Source of the DNA: Nemertoderma westbladi
Lineage: Eukaryota; Xenacoelomorpha; Nemertodermatida; Nemertodermatidae
Direction: 5' to 3'
DNA length: 62,000 nucleotides
Assembly (NCBI GenBank): GCA_032718475.1
Contig: JAUCBJ010008499.1
Coordinates: 1 to 62,000, forward strand
Under the pieces are notes generated by a model that was not told where the DNA came from, made no database searches, and saw only the letters and a program-made list of their open reading frames with translations. The position numbers were made by a program, and so were the translations under genes. Of the stretch, positions 10,943 through 20,690 are shown in pieces (position 1 is the stretch's first letter; the number at the start of each line of letters is the position of its first letter).

Positions 10943-11994
10943 ATGTAATCAGCTATGTACAGTATGTACCTTGTAATGGTCATGTTCATTATCATTGTAA
11001 TTGATGGAAGGTGCCTTAATATCTCGCTTACTACTGTACATTGGTAACTGAAAAATGCCGTATACAAGAGTAGTTCTTTAAAGTCGAGGCCGTCAATAGA
11101 TTGGAGCTTCAAATATTTAGAAATACCGGTACCGTATCTTTTTTGCTCTGATTGATACTCTTTTTGTTTCTCTTTCTTTCTTTCTTCTTACCGTAGCTTT
11201 TTTCTGAATTGATTCTCTCTTTGATCTTGTTCTAACTCGTTTCTAATTTGACTGGTACGGTATACACAAACACAATATAGTATGTCGTCTCCTATTTATT
11301 TAATAGGTATACACAAACACAATATAGTATGTCGTCTCCTATTTCCGCAAAATCTTATACTGTATATTTAAAGTATAAACAATTGTATTTACAATAGTTG
11401 GCTATAGTTATTCTACAGTTATATAATCATAAATTTCCATTCGCATATTTGCATTTACCTCTAACGGTTGGGGGGTGTACAGTACATAAAAACAGCAGTA
11501 AGCGTGTAATACTGTAATGTACGAGGTTGTGTGTAACTAATGGCACTGGGGGAGGGGGGGGGGGGTTGTACATAAACCCTAAAACTTTACTGCAGTAACA
11601 TTTTCGGTTACTGTAGTACGAGTTTAGGTTTCTGCAGTAAAGTGTTTAGGTTTCTGCAGTAACGTTTAGGTTGCTACATACATTAAAGATTTACGATCCT
11701 GCAGTAATGTTTGACCCTACAGTACTGCAGTAAGTTAAAACCGCACTGCAGTAAAGTTTGTCATACAGTATAATGGCCATAGCAACAACCAATCATAATA
11801 ATCTAAAGTTACAAATGACTGGAGAAATAATTCAGACATCCCTCATATGGCAGCATACATATGATTGACTGCTTAGTAGGCAAATAAACAAAAATGGCGT
11901 ATAATGATTATGCCGGAGATATCTTATTGACGAGATGTAAATTAATCTACATGATGACAATCTATTATATTCCCCACCTTTTGAAAACATAATA
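10943..11994. other. intergenic DNA with short repeats, no gene seen
   Basis: If the preceding exon is real, its 3' untranslated region would start here, but I see no AATAAA close by. The stretch holds a 47-bp direct duplication near 11259-11345, a G-rich run near 11548-11565 and, from about 11590 to 11760, a scatter of CTGCAGTAA words. Confidence 0.45.
11259..11345. repeat. 47-bp tandem duplication
   Basis: A segment starting GGTATACACAAACACAATAT at 11259 recurs at 11306, a period of 47 bases, with the match running through GTCGTCTCCTATTT. It appears exact over the compared part, so it is a recent local duplication. Confidence 0.8.
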
Positions 11995-12225
11995 TCATAT
12001 CTACGGAAGCCCATATCGGCCATGTCACGCGCAAACTTCCATGTCAAGCTCGCAAACTTTTTGCCATTTCAGTGTAGAAACATTTGCGCGCTCGACATGG
12101 AAGTTTGTGCGCGCGACATGGGGAAGCTCATAACGGCCATGTCGCAAGCAAACTTCATGTCCTTCCCATTTTGAATTTTGTCTGGGCGGGAAATTTGAAT
12201 TTACATGACATTTCCCGGTTCATAA
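11995..12225 (-). repeat. CpG-rich GCGCGACATGG dispersed repeat
   Basis: This region reads, in inverse orientation, the same text as 23739-24120: GGGAAATTTGAATTT, TTTTGAATTTTGTCTGGGCG, CATGTCGCGC and GCAAACTTCCATGTC words. Alternating GCGCGC blocks next to CATGG or CATGTC make short palindromes. It is a dispersed repeat of unknown class. Its CpG content stands out in an otherwise CpG-poor neighbourhood. Confidence 0.65.
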
Positions 12226-13882
12226 AACTTTCTTAAATTACCAGTACATACAAATTACTTGGTCCCTCAATGTTGTCTTAACAGACTTACCAACGCTTAC
12301 TAGTTAGGAGCCTGCTTGACAGCGGGATACTTACTGTAAGAATCTCAGGGATACTTTCTGTAAAAATCTCAGGATACATTACACTGACTGACATACTGAC
12401 TGACATACTGACTGATAATTATCTAGGTTAAGGCACTTCCTGCCTGGCGATTTTGATGAAATTTTGCAAGTACATTACTTTGGTGGTTCATAATCGCGAT
12501 ACAAAATTTCAGATCGATTCTATGTGTGGTATTCGATATATTTAGTTTTTTGACATTGTTTTGTCGCGAAATTAAAAGCAATGGTAAAATAACAGCTGGT
12601 GTTCATGATGAAATATGGCTTAATATGTTATACACAGTCATAGAAAAACGTGTTGGTTGCCAAGTTTTACTAGTAGGCTATAAGGAAAGGCAATGTTTAC
12701 TCACACATAAGCTGTTGGTTTCTAATGTATTACCCCATAAGCTGATTGCTCTCCCAGTGCTTCCTAAGGGTATATCTACAATAAGGTTACTCACTCTGCT
12801 ATGTTAGGGGGTGGATCAGGAGAATGAATTTTAGTTACACAAAGCAGTGTGTTGTGTCCTATTGCAGTCGATACTCACTGTGGATTGCAAAATGTTTTAT
12901 AGTTGACCTACACTATAATACAGTAGTTGCATGTATTTAAGGAGCCCGCTCTGGCCTACCGCCTAAGGAGTACCTATATTACACATTCACATAGAATTCA
13001 CTGGGAAGAGATATTCCGCTTGACGACGGGGTAATACCTATAGAAGGAAACTAAATTTGTTATTTGGCTCTATTCGTTGTTATTTATCTAGTTGTGCATC
13101 ATGGGCATTTTTTATAAATATTCGGTAATCGCATCTTATATCTTGTAAACGTTCTTGATAATGAAATTATTTGCTTCATATTATATTTTTGTTAGTGGTA
13201 GCTAAGTTGCATTTTTTATTATGTGGGGCCAGCCACAAAGTCAGCTAGCCTCACGCCTTGCAGTTTAGACAATTTTAGTTTACTTACTGCTGACTGACAT
13301 AGTTCTTTGTAATAGTCTTGGCTAGGATTTTTCCCCCGGGCTCCTTCCAGCCAGCTTGCTGGCTTTCTAGTTTTAATTACACTCCTATTAAGTTTAATAA
13401 AATGATTAGTGGTTGGAGGTGATTAGAGGTAAATTTGTCAAGAACATTACTAGATAATTTAACAAATATCTCAAGTTTTAGGTTATAAGTACATTTGTTA
13501 TTTTCTTTGCTAAATTTGACAAAACTATATTGTTGCATCACATTCATGAATCATCACATAGCAGTAACCAATCACGAATGAGATCTTGAGATACCTTGAT
13601 ATACTGTATAAGCCGGTTGATGTGCTACAGTATAATAATAGGCTTACTGTAATAGGCTAATACACAATACAGTAATACTACTACAACAGTCTGACAGTAG
13701 GCCTACATCAGTACAATATAGCATAGGCACACAGTAAAATATATAAAAATAGAATTTTAATGAATAAAAAAAATTATTAATATATTTATTTTTCAAAAAC
13801 TGAATGAACAGAAGCTGTATTAATATTTGGTGATACCGGTACTTTTTTTATTGATATATTTCTGATGGATGTGTAATTAATT
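12226..13882. other. no gene seen; repeat fragments
   Basis: Contains ACTGACTGACAT triplication near 12380-12413. The sequence TGTGGGGCCAGCCACAAAGT at about 13221 resembles TGTGGGGCGAGCCACGAAGT at about 32442. The open frame at 12526-12807 begins at a plausible ATG in its later part but has no recognisable features, and I do not call it a gene. Confidence 0.4.
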
Positions 13883-14817
13883 ATGAGCGGAAGGAAAAGG
13901 GCATATATTCGAAAGTCAAAACTATCCCGTTCTAAGCAACTGAAGTATCTAAAGACTAAAAAACGTAGAGTTCCACAGTATTCCTCTTCTTCCCTTTCGA
14001 CAAGCATTGGTAGTACTGACTCCTCTGGCAGATTGAATACTTCAGGAACTGGGTCTGGTAGACCCACAGAGCTATAGAATATCCAAATTGGAGGCAACGA
14101 TTCGTATTCCGCCTTTGATAATTACATATCCACTTTCCATGGAAACAATCCCCTTACTTCATCACCAATCCCTTTTGATGAATCAACCTAAGATATTGCA
14201 CTCGATGATAGCAGTTTTACTAACAGTGAACTCGATGACAAACTCTATAGTGGTTCTAAAATAACGGTAGAGTGTTTTCGATTACGATTTCTTCGTAATA
14301 AGTTGATCTTACACAAAAATTGTAAATCATCAGATAAAGTTTATGTATTGGGTAAATTAACCCTACCCACATGTATACCATCATCATCAGAACTGTATGG
14401 TATTGATTGTGCTGATATCTATAAACTAAGTTTCCGTATTTGTGTTAATGGCCGAGTCTTTCATTCATATCACTACCCACGTAAATTGAACTCCAAATCA
14501 TATTTGGCATATATTAAAAGTAATGATGGTGATTTGTGTTTTTAAATATTATTGACTACATTATTGTACATTATAAGAATACAAGAATGTGCTGCCTCTG
14601 TTCTTCTTTTATTGGAGCATCGCTGCTTGAACATTTTGACTTTTCGTGTGTCCCAAATGATATAGAACATATTCTGAAAAGGAATTCACGTTTTTTTTTG
14701 TTATCCAAATCTCGTAAACTTATAGTAGAATGTGATAAACTAATTAACTTCTTTATTGGGTTCTCTCATCAAAGGAAATATTTTGATGTTCCCTGTATAA
14801 ATGATAAAGAACATGAT
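13883..14817 (+). pseudogene. broken ORF of unknown, possibly transposon-related family
   Basis: The first frame (13883-14074) begins MSGRKRAYIRKSKLSRSKQL, a very basic N-terminus, and continues past a stop into acidic, serine-rich text ending near 14190. A second frame (about 14230-14542) includes LYGIDCADIYKLSFRICVNG and VFHSYHYPRKLNSKSYLAYI. A third (14536-14817) includes RMCCLCSSFIGASLLEHFDF. The pieces lie head to tail in order on one strand with stops and frameshifts between them, as expected of a decayed gene. The middle part loosely resembles the C-terminal part of uncharacterised multicopy proteins in invertebrate genomes that are linked to transposons. That likeness is from memory and weak. 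No catalytic motif can be named. Confidence 0.4.
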
Positions 14818-15716
14818 TGAGAATTGTCTTTTTTGACTGTCAAAACGTATCTCCCTTATTTGTTCTTCAGATTGTTGCATAAAACTGTGTCATTGGTTGA
14901 TTATTATTGGTGTTGAGTATTATATGGAGAAATTACACCTGCTTCAACATATATGTACCTATGCATCAGAATTAGATCCTACGAAGTTTAGTAGCATGAC
15001 TTGGAAGTTATTGTTTTAAACTTGGATGAGACTTACTTAGAAATTGAAATAATTTAGCAAATTTGACACGCACGTATTATAAACTTCTAAGATATATCAA
15101 ATTTGCAAGGTAATTCTTTAATCCAGGCAAACTTGTTAATTCCAACTTTTAAACTTAGCATTGCTTACAAAAGCTGACGACATTTTTTCTCAATCGACTT
15201 ATCAAGCATTTTACAAGTTAGCAAAGTTTTCTGATCCGGGTTCATTTCATTTGTGCACGCACGGTCAAGCCGGCATTTAATAATATCATCAATATAAATA
15301 AAAAATCGTTAAAAATACTATGCACATAAATGTAGCTACTATTTATAGAACAATAATTGTTGTAGAGTATCACAACACACAAGATTCAAAATACACACTT
15401 AAATTTAAATGGTACAGTACCAACCACAACCAATAAAATTGGCATAGGTGCAATAAACAATTGTTAAATATTATATATTTGAAAGTTGTGTTGCCATTTG
15501 TAGTGAAGCAATAGTGCAATTTAACAAGTAGAAATAGGGTGTCTTATCAAAAAAAAATAATCCATAACAATATTCGTAATAAAAAAAACTATAGTAGGGC
15601 TATTAAAAATTAAATTGAAATAAAATTAGACTCGATTAAAATATCGTAAAATCCTGACATGTTTTCCAGAGAAAGTGATATCAACAAGGTCATAAGTCAT
15701 TCTGATAACCTCTAGA
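14818..15716. other. no gene seen
   Basis: AT-rich sequence between the broken ORF and the 3' end of the LINE. It may include the LINE 3' untranslated region near 15650-15716. No exon or bounded repeat is seen. Confidence 0.45.
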
Positions 15717-16987
15717 CTAGATGTCCTCTATGAGTGGTGTCCCCATTTCCAGTCGAGACATGAGAGATTTAAAATGATATCTAAAGTTCAATAGAGATTT
15801 AGTTGTGGGTAACATGGTACCGCAGACCCGGAGTGTACTACCAATGCCACTATACTTTACACCATTGTCATTTAAACACAAAGCTACTCTCAAGGCCGAT
15901 TGAAGTCTTGTGTTGGGACAGTTCTTTATTGTAAAGAGTAATCCCACAGTGGCCCGAATGGATTCCAGTGACAATGGTCGCACCCCCATAAGGTCATAGA
16001 TTGCGGAGTTACTAACATAGCCGCCGACATGCAATAAGTTTCTGAGGACACGCCGATGCAAGGCATTAATGGACTCCCGTTCAGAACTACATAGAAATCG
16101 AGCCCATTACAAGGCGGGTAAAGAAGAATAGCCGAGGTTCAGCCACAGACCTCCAGAGTGTAAGCTATGGTATCTATGCTATACCACCTTGTTGTCCAAC
16201 CCTTCCTATAAAATAAACTTGAGAGGAGTAACAGTTCTTGGTGAATTTCGCAAACAATATCATTTTCTGAGCCAACGATTTTTACCCCAAGAAAGGTCAT
16301 GTGTCGACCCCGCATAATATTGCAGCCGTTGATTCTTATGCTGCTGTGAATGTCGATACCCATCGTTTCGGCTTTAGGCTCCCGAACGATCCAACAGGTT
16401 TTGGAATCTTCAATAATGTCCAAGGAAATATTATTTGCACCCACATTAATCCGATCTGAAACAATTTGTAGATCTTTCTCTGAGGAACATCACATGAACA
16501 TCTGCATAATTAATTACACCAAGCCACAGGCCCGCAATGATAGAACCCAATCCTACTGTAGTTCTTCCAAATCAGTCATTATTTCCATTGTATAGATATT
16601 GAAAAATAAAGGAGATAGAACTGATCCTTGTTTCACACCATTATGGACACGAAAACCAGTAACATCAACACTCGGTCAAAATTTACAATAGAACATACTC
16701 TGACTGTACAGTAGTAGCTTATAATCAATAATAGCAAAGCCGAACTAAGATCCAGTTTGCAAAGGAATACTTTGAATAATACTCTAAGAGTCTCAAGAAC
16801 AAGTGCAACAATCATGTCCGTTCCTATACGTTTCTTGTAGGTAAACTGTAGGCTATTTATAGGAAATAGTTTGTAGTTCATCATTATATCTTCCTTGACA
16901 AGAGCCTCAAAGATTTTGCAATAAAGTAAATTTTCTTTGGCCACTAGGCCAGGGATTACGCACAAAGTCTGACGACTTATTTCCAGT
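15717..16987 (-). pseudogene. decayed non-LTR retrotransposon (LINE) reverse transcriptase
   Basis: On the minus strand, reading from about 16987 down to 15717, reverse transcriptase blocks appear in order across three frames. These are CKLDLSSA (catalytic motif A, near 16750), GVKQGSVLSPLFFNIY (near 16590-16650), NYADVHVMF (near 16490-16512) and MTFLGVKI (about 16277-16300). A C-terminal part follows (15717-16061) that includes TMLPTTKSLLNFRYHFKSL. The catalytic box reads YADV instead of YADD, so the second active-site aspartate is gone. Frameshifts after LDLSSA and elsewhere, plus stops, confirm a dead copy. The 5' part is cut by the LTR element at 16993. Such enzymes copy their own RNA at nicked target DNA. 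The clade is not resolved by eye. Confidence 0.8.
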
Positions 16988-16992
16988 GCGGT
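16988..16992. repeat. candidate left target duplication GCGGT
   Basis: GCGGT immediately precedes the 5' LTR and recurs at 23303-23307 immediately after the inferred 3' LTR end. A 5-bp duplication is usual for Ty3/gypsy integration. The 3' LTR end is not of the TG...CA form, so the assignment is tentative. Confidence 0.45.
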
Positions 16993-17259
16993 TGTTAGAT
17001 TATGTATTGTTAGGGCTCTAGTAGACCCTGGCTTGGTGGTGGTTAGATCCAACCTACTGGTCTTTTAGCTACCGGTCCTCTTCTGGTATTCCAGTATTCA
17101 GTCTTTCCTATCTTCTAGGTCTGTAGGTACAGTTACCGTTACCGGTACCTACTGTACTGCTGTACTGATGTGCTGTAAGGTGGTGGGTGTGTTCGTTGGT
17201 TCATATTATTGTTTGATATGCTGTTCTGTATGTCGACCATTACAGTCCCAATCCCAATA
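16993..17259 (+). repeat. 5' LTR
   Basis: It starts TGTTAGATTATGTATTGTTA, identical to the 3' LTR start. The first roughly 150 bases match the 3' LTR without a visible substitution. Differences are short duplication-type indels (extra GTTACC; extra TACTGCTG). Its last part is about 30 bases shorter than the 3' copy, lacking the segment with AATAAA. I do not see a convincing tRNA primer-binding site after it. Confidence 0.8.
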
Positions 17260-17597
17260 AACATTAACTTGGTTGTTTTGGCGGCCAAAATGACCAAAAT
17301 CACCAAAAAAATGTAGTGTATTCCTATGGGCTACTTGGTCGTTTTGGCGAAGCGATTTAACTCGAATCAGTCAAGTCCAGACAGCCCGTCTCCTTGGACA
17401 TCCATTTGGTGGATCTGACTAAATGCAGAAATGTCGGCTCGCTTTCATTTTTATGATTGACAGATTGTTAACTTACCCGGCGCTGAGCCTTGCAGTACTG
17501 GAATCCACCCACTGAGGCATTGATAGAGTACACAGTCTTTTAAAAGGAGTTGAATGGGGCTTCGTTAAAGGAGGAGTATGTATAATAATCTGAATGT

Positions 17598-17875
17598 CCC
17601 GAAATTAACTATATGGACGTCCCGAAATTAACTTATGGACGTCCCGAAATTAACTTATGGACGTCCCGAAATTAATTTATGGACGTCCCGAAATTAACTT
17701 ATGGACGTCCCGAAATTAACTTATGGACGTCCCGAAATTAACTTATGGACGTCCCGAAATTAATTTATGGACGTTCCGAAATTAATCTATCAACCAATCT
17801 GAATCGTAATGAAATAACTAATTAATGGACGTCCATAAATTAATTTCGGGATGTTAATTTCGGAAATTAATTTCA
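17598..17875. repeat. 22-bp tandem repeat with inverted coda
   Basis: About nine head-to-tail units of CCCGAAATTAACTTATGGA plus CGT run from 17598 to about 17788. At 17823-17850 the inverse appears (GGACGTCCATAAATTAATTT then CGGG). Each unit junction carries GACGTC, a perfect palindrome. The array lies in the leader of the LTR element and is probably a separate small insertion or internal expansion. Confidence 0.85.
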
Positions 17876-17943
17876 ATAATATTTTTTTTACAATAAAAAT
17901 TTTTTTAATATTTTTTTACAATGTATAATTCGCGGACACTGCG

Positions 17944-18357
17944 GGGTAACTACAAAACAAAGACCCAATTATAAAGACCTGCATAATCTTGTTACATGTG
18001 TTAACTTTCATTAATTGTTTTGAATCCCCCGTCAGCCGTCACGCCTCTGTAACTTGCTCCTTTACTAACCTGCTCCTTTAAATAGCAATGGTACATAACG
18101 CTCATTGTGACCTGTACAAAACAAAAAGGTAAAGTCGCGTTACGTCCCAAAGAGCGTTAGGTTCCAAAGAGCTTTAGTTCCCATTGCCAGAGAGCGTGAG
18201 GTCAGTCACATTGCCATTTTAAGGAGCAGGTTAGTAAAGAAGCAGGTTACAGAGGCATGTTGGGGAACCTAAACAATAAACGAAAGTTAACACCTGTGTT
18301 TTGTATTTGTACAGGTCTTTATTATTTGGGTCGTTGGTCTTTGTTTTGTAGTCACCC
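17944..18357. mobile_element. Mutator-like MITE with long TIRs, 414 bp
   Basis: The left end, GGGTAACTACAAAACAAAGA, matches the inverted right end, GGGTGACTACAAAACAAAGA, with one mismatch. The inverted similarity continues for about 150 bases on each arm (17944-18092 and 18210-18357). GACACTGCG flanks both sides (17935-17943 and 18358-18366), a 9-bp duplication. Long TIRs with a 9-bp duplication are the Mutator-like signature. No transposase frame fits in the 117-base centre. The arms share text with the dispersed TTGTTTTGGTT family, which suggests other copies in the window are relics of the same group. It sits inside the LTR element leader, so it inserted later. Confidence 0.75.
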
Positions 18358-19412
18358 GACACTGCGGTGTTGCGTGGGGGCCACCACCAATCCACCCACA
18401 CTCAACTCCCAACTTCCTGGACACTAGGATACTGAGTAAAAGCGTCTGAAACTACTACAGGAACTCCATGACAGACTATGGGCTAGCGACTAGGGACTGG
18501 CGCCCTTGAACATGTAAACTGTAGTACCTACTGTACCATCTACCTTAAAGTGACCTGTGGGACCAGCCCATTATTAGTGAGGTCGGCATTTCTCTTTATC
18601 CTGCCGCTCTCTTTGTATTACAATAGCATACAGCTAACCAATGGCAATGGTCTACCCCCAGTGCGGGAAAGACAAGCTGGCTCCCATTGAAATGAATAGG
18701 GGAAGGATAATATGGTGTGTTCGTGTTCCCATCCTAATGTCTGTCGTCTTGGTTCAGCTAAGCTTAAACAATAGATCTTTACCTAAATACACTTCCAGTG
18801 AGCCAAGCAGTAGTGGCGGGTTAGCTCCAAAATGCCCATGTAGGATTTCTTCGAAAAAGGACCAATTGGTTGAGTTACGAGTTACAGTGAAAAAGTATTC
18901 ATGATTAGATTTTGCTTTGAACAGGAGAAACAGATGGAATATATAGGCATTATTCTACCGGTCGCCTCTACTGATTCTGATCTAGGCCTAGCTACCTACC
19001 TATACTTCTGGTGGTGTACCGGTACCTACTCCAGTACTCTTCTAAACTAAGCCCTTGGGACGGACAGTGGAGTGACTCGCGCTGGTTATCGTTGTCGTTG
19101 TGTAGCTACTACGTTGGCGAAAAACACAGCGACGACGGTAGCCTACATCGGCGCTGAGGACCTTGCGCTGTCCGGGGGCCGTGAGGGGTAGGCAGCGACG
19201 CCCGCTAGCCTAATTATAACTACCGGTACCTATTCAATTCACATTCAGCAGTCAGGCGGTATTCCAGTCTGCCAGTATTCGATAACTACAGATTTTGGCT
19301 GATTTGCGTGCAAAAGTTTTGCACATTTTTGCAAAATTTTTTCTTTTTGGATTTTTCAAATTTTTTCGGATATTTAATTTCCTTAAATTTCTCTAATATT
19401 CAACAGTCAGAT
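18358..19412. other. LTR element leader, no gene seen
   Basis: Sequence between the MITE and gag. The open frame at 18641-18904 lacks any protein signature. The region is somewhat GC-richer around 19080-19200, but no splice sites or motifs stand out. Confidence 0.45.
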
Positions 19413-20318
19413 ATGCCTACTAAAGCTGAACTCGAAACCGAACTGGAGGTTTTAAGAGAACAGTTCGCTGGTCGTGGTAATCCTGATCCAACCTCAGCTC
19501 TTCTACATGCTTTAGTTAAATCACAACGCGATTTGGCTGATTCTTTAGCACAATCCCAAGCCCAAAATGCCCATCAATTTCAACAATTACTTGGTCAACC
19601 ATATCAACCTCACCCAACCTGTAGTTCATCAGGCTGACTCAACCCCTCGTAATCTTCAAATTAAAGCACCAATTGCTTTAGAACCGGATTTCAGTTTAGC
19701 AAAATTTGAAACTTGGAAGTCGGTTTGGGCGGATTATTATTCTGCATTTCAGATGGATAGAATGGCTAGGGATAGGCAAATCTGTATTTTCAGGAGTTAC
19801 CTTTCTATAGGTATGCGCTCTACACTGGAACAAGTTATTGACATTCCTCCTGACACACATGATAATCCTTTAACAGTTCAGGTGTTAATAGATTGTATTC
19901 AAAGTTATTTTCGTGGTAAACGGAATATAGCCCTTGATTGTGTTCAGTTTGATAATAGGAAACAACGTCAAAGTGAAAATTTTGATAGCTACCTGGTTGC
20001 TATTAAAGATCTTGCTCGAGATGCTGATCTATGTCGTCATTGTTTCGATCGGCGGTTGACTACTCGAATTATGTCTGGTATTTCTTGCGAGGACACCAGA
20101 TCTAAACTTCTTGCATTTACTCCATTTCCATCGCTTGAAGATGCTGTAAATCTTTGTAGGTCTGAGGAATCAGCCCAAGCTGGAGTTCAGGATTTAAAAA
20201 ACCCTTCAATCAACCAAGCTTCTCGACAATCTCGTTTTCACAACAAAAAGCCTTATAATTCCAGGCACAACAATTCTTCTAAATCCAATTCCAGAAACAA
20301 TTCTTCAACTACTGGCCC
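19413..20318 (+). pseudogene. gag: gypsy gag, capsid part, frameshifted
   Basis: The start chosen is ATG at 19413 (MPTKAELETELEVLREQ), which opens a Gln-rich predicted coiled segment. At about 19615-19637 the frame shifts by one into QADSTPRNLQIKAPIALEPD and onward. That part holds a capsid-like region with FETWKSVWADYYSAF, QIDCIQSYFRGKRNIALDC-like text and KQRQSENFDSYLVAIKDLA, typical of Mag/gypsy gag. The gag polyprotein would assemble the intracellular particle that packages element RNA. The first shift lies inside gag before the capsid, so it is damage or a sequencing error and not programmed gag-pol shifting. A basic Asn/Ser-rich stretch precedes the zinc knuckles. Confidence 0.75.
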
Positions 20319-20690
20319 TATAGTTGTTATGGTTGTGGTAAAACAGACCATAAACGCGCTGACTGTCCAGCAAGAAACAAAGATTGTTCTTATTGTGGCA
20401 AGGAAGGCCACTTTGCCAATGTTTGTCGGTCTAAACAAAATAATTCGAATTCATCTTCAAAACCTAAGACAAAACCCATTAGCCGCATCACCCTCAATTT
20501 GGTTGGAAGCCATAATCGACAAGCTCCGAAAGTATTTCTGAACTTCTGTCATATCGCAACAGGACATTTATTCGGTTCTCTCAAAGCAACTCCAGATACT
20601 GGTGCTGAGGCCACTGTTGCCGGCTTAGATTTTCTTCAGGCCCTTTCTATTGACAAAGAAAATTTACTTCCACCAGACCATGATTTTCTG
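20319..20690 (+). pseudogene. gag zinc knuckles and aspartic protease start
   Basis: After a second frame change near 20316, two CCHC knuckles (CX2CX4HX4C) occur at 20325-20426: CYGCGKTDHKRADC and CSYCGKEGHFANVC. They bind element RNA. The same frame continues into the retroviral-type protease with the active-site triplet DTGA at 20595-20606, in the context ATPDTGAEATVAGLDF. Near 20690 a third frame change is needed to continue into ANGSLLSCIG and the pol frame. Gag nucleocapsid and protease are thus in one frame here. Confidence 0.8.

Noticed and set aside
12526-12807. 93-codon frame
   Set aside because: Hydrophobic composition typical of AT-rich DNA, no motif and no splice context.
18641-18904. 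87-codon frame in the LTR element leader
   Set aside because: No domain, no conserved motif, and it sits inside mobile-element leader sequence.
19615-19640. Programmed ribosomal frameshift in gag
   Set aside because: The shift lies near the gag N-terminus before the capsid, two more shifts follow, and no slippery heptamer is evident. Decay or sequencing error is simpler.
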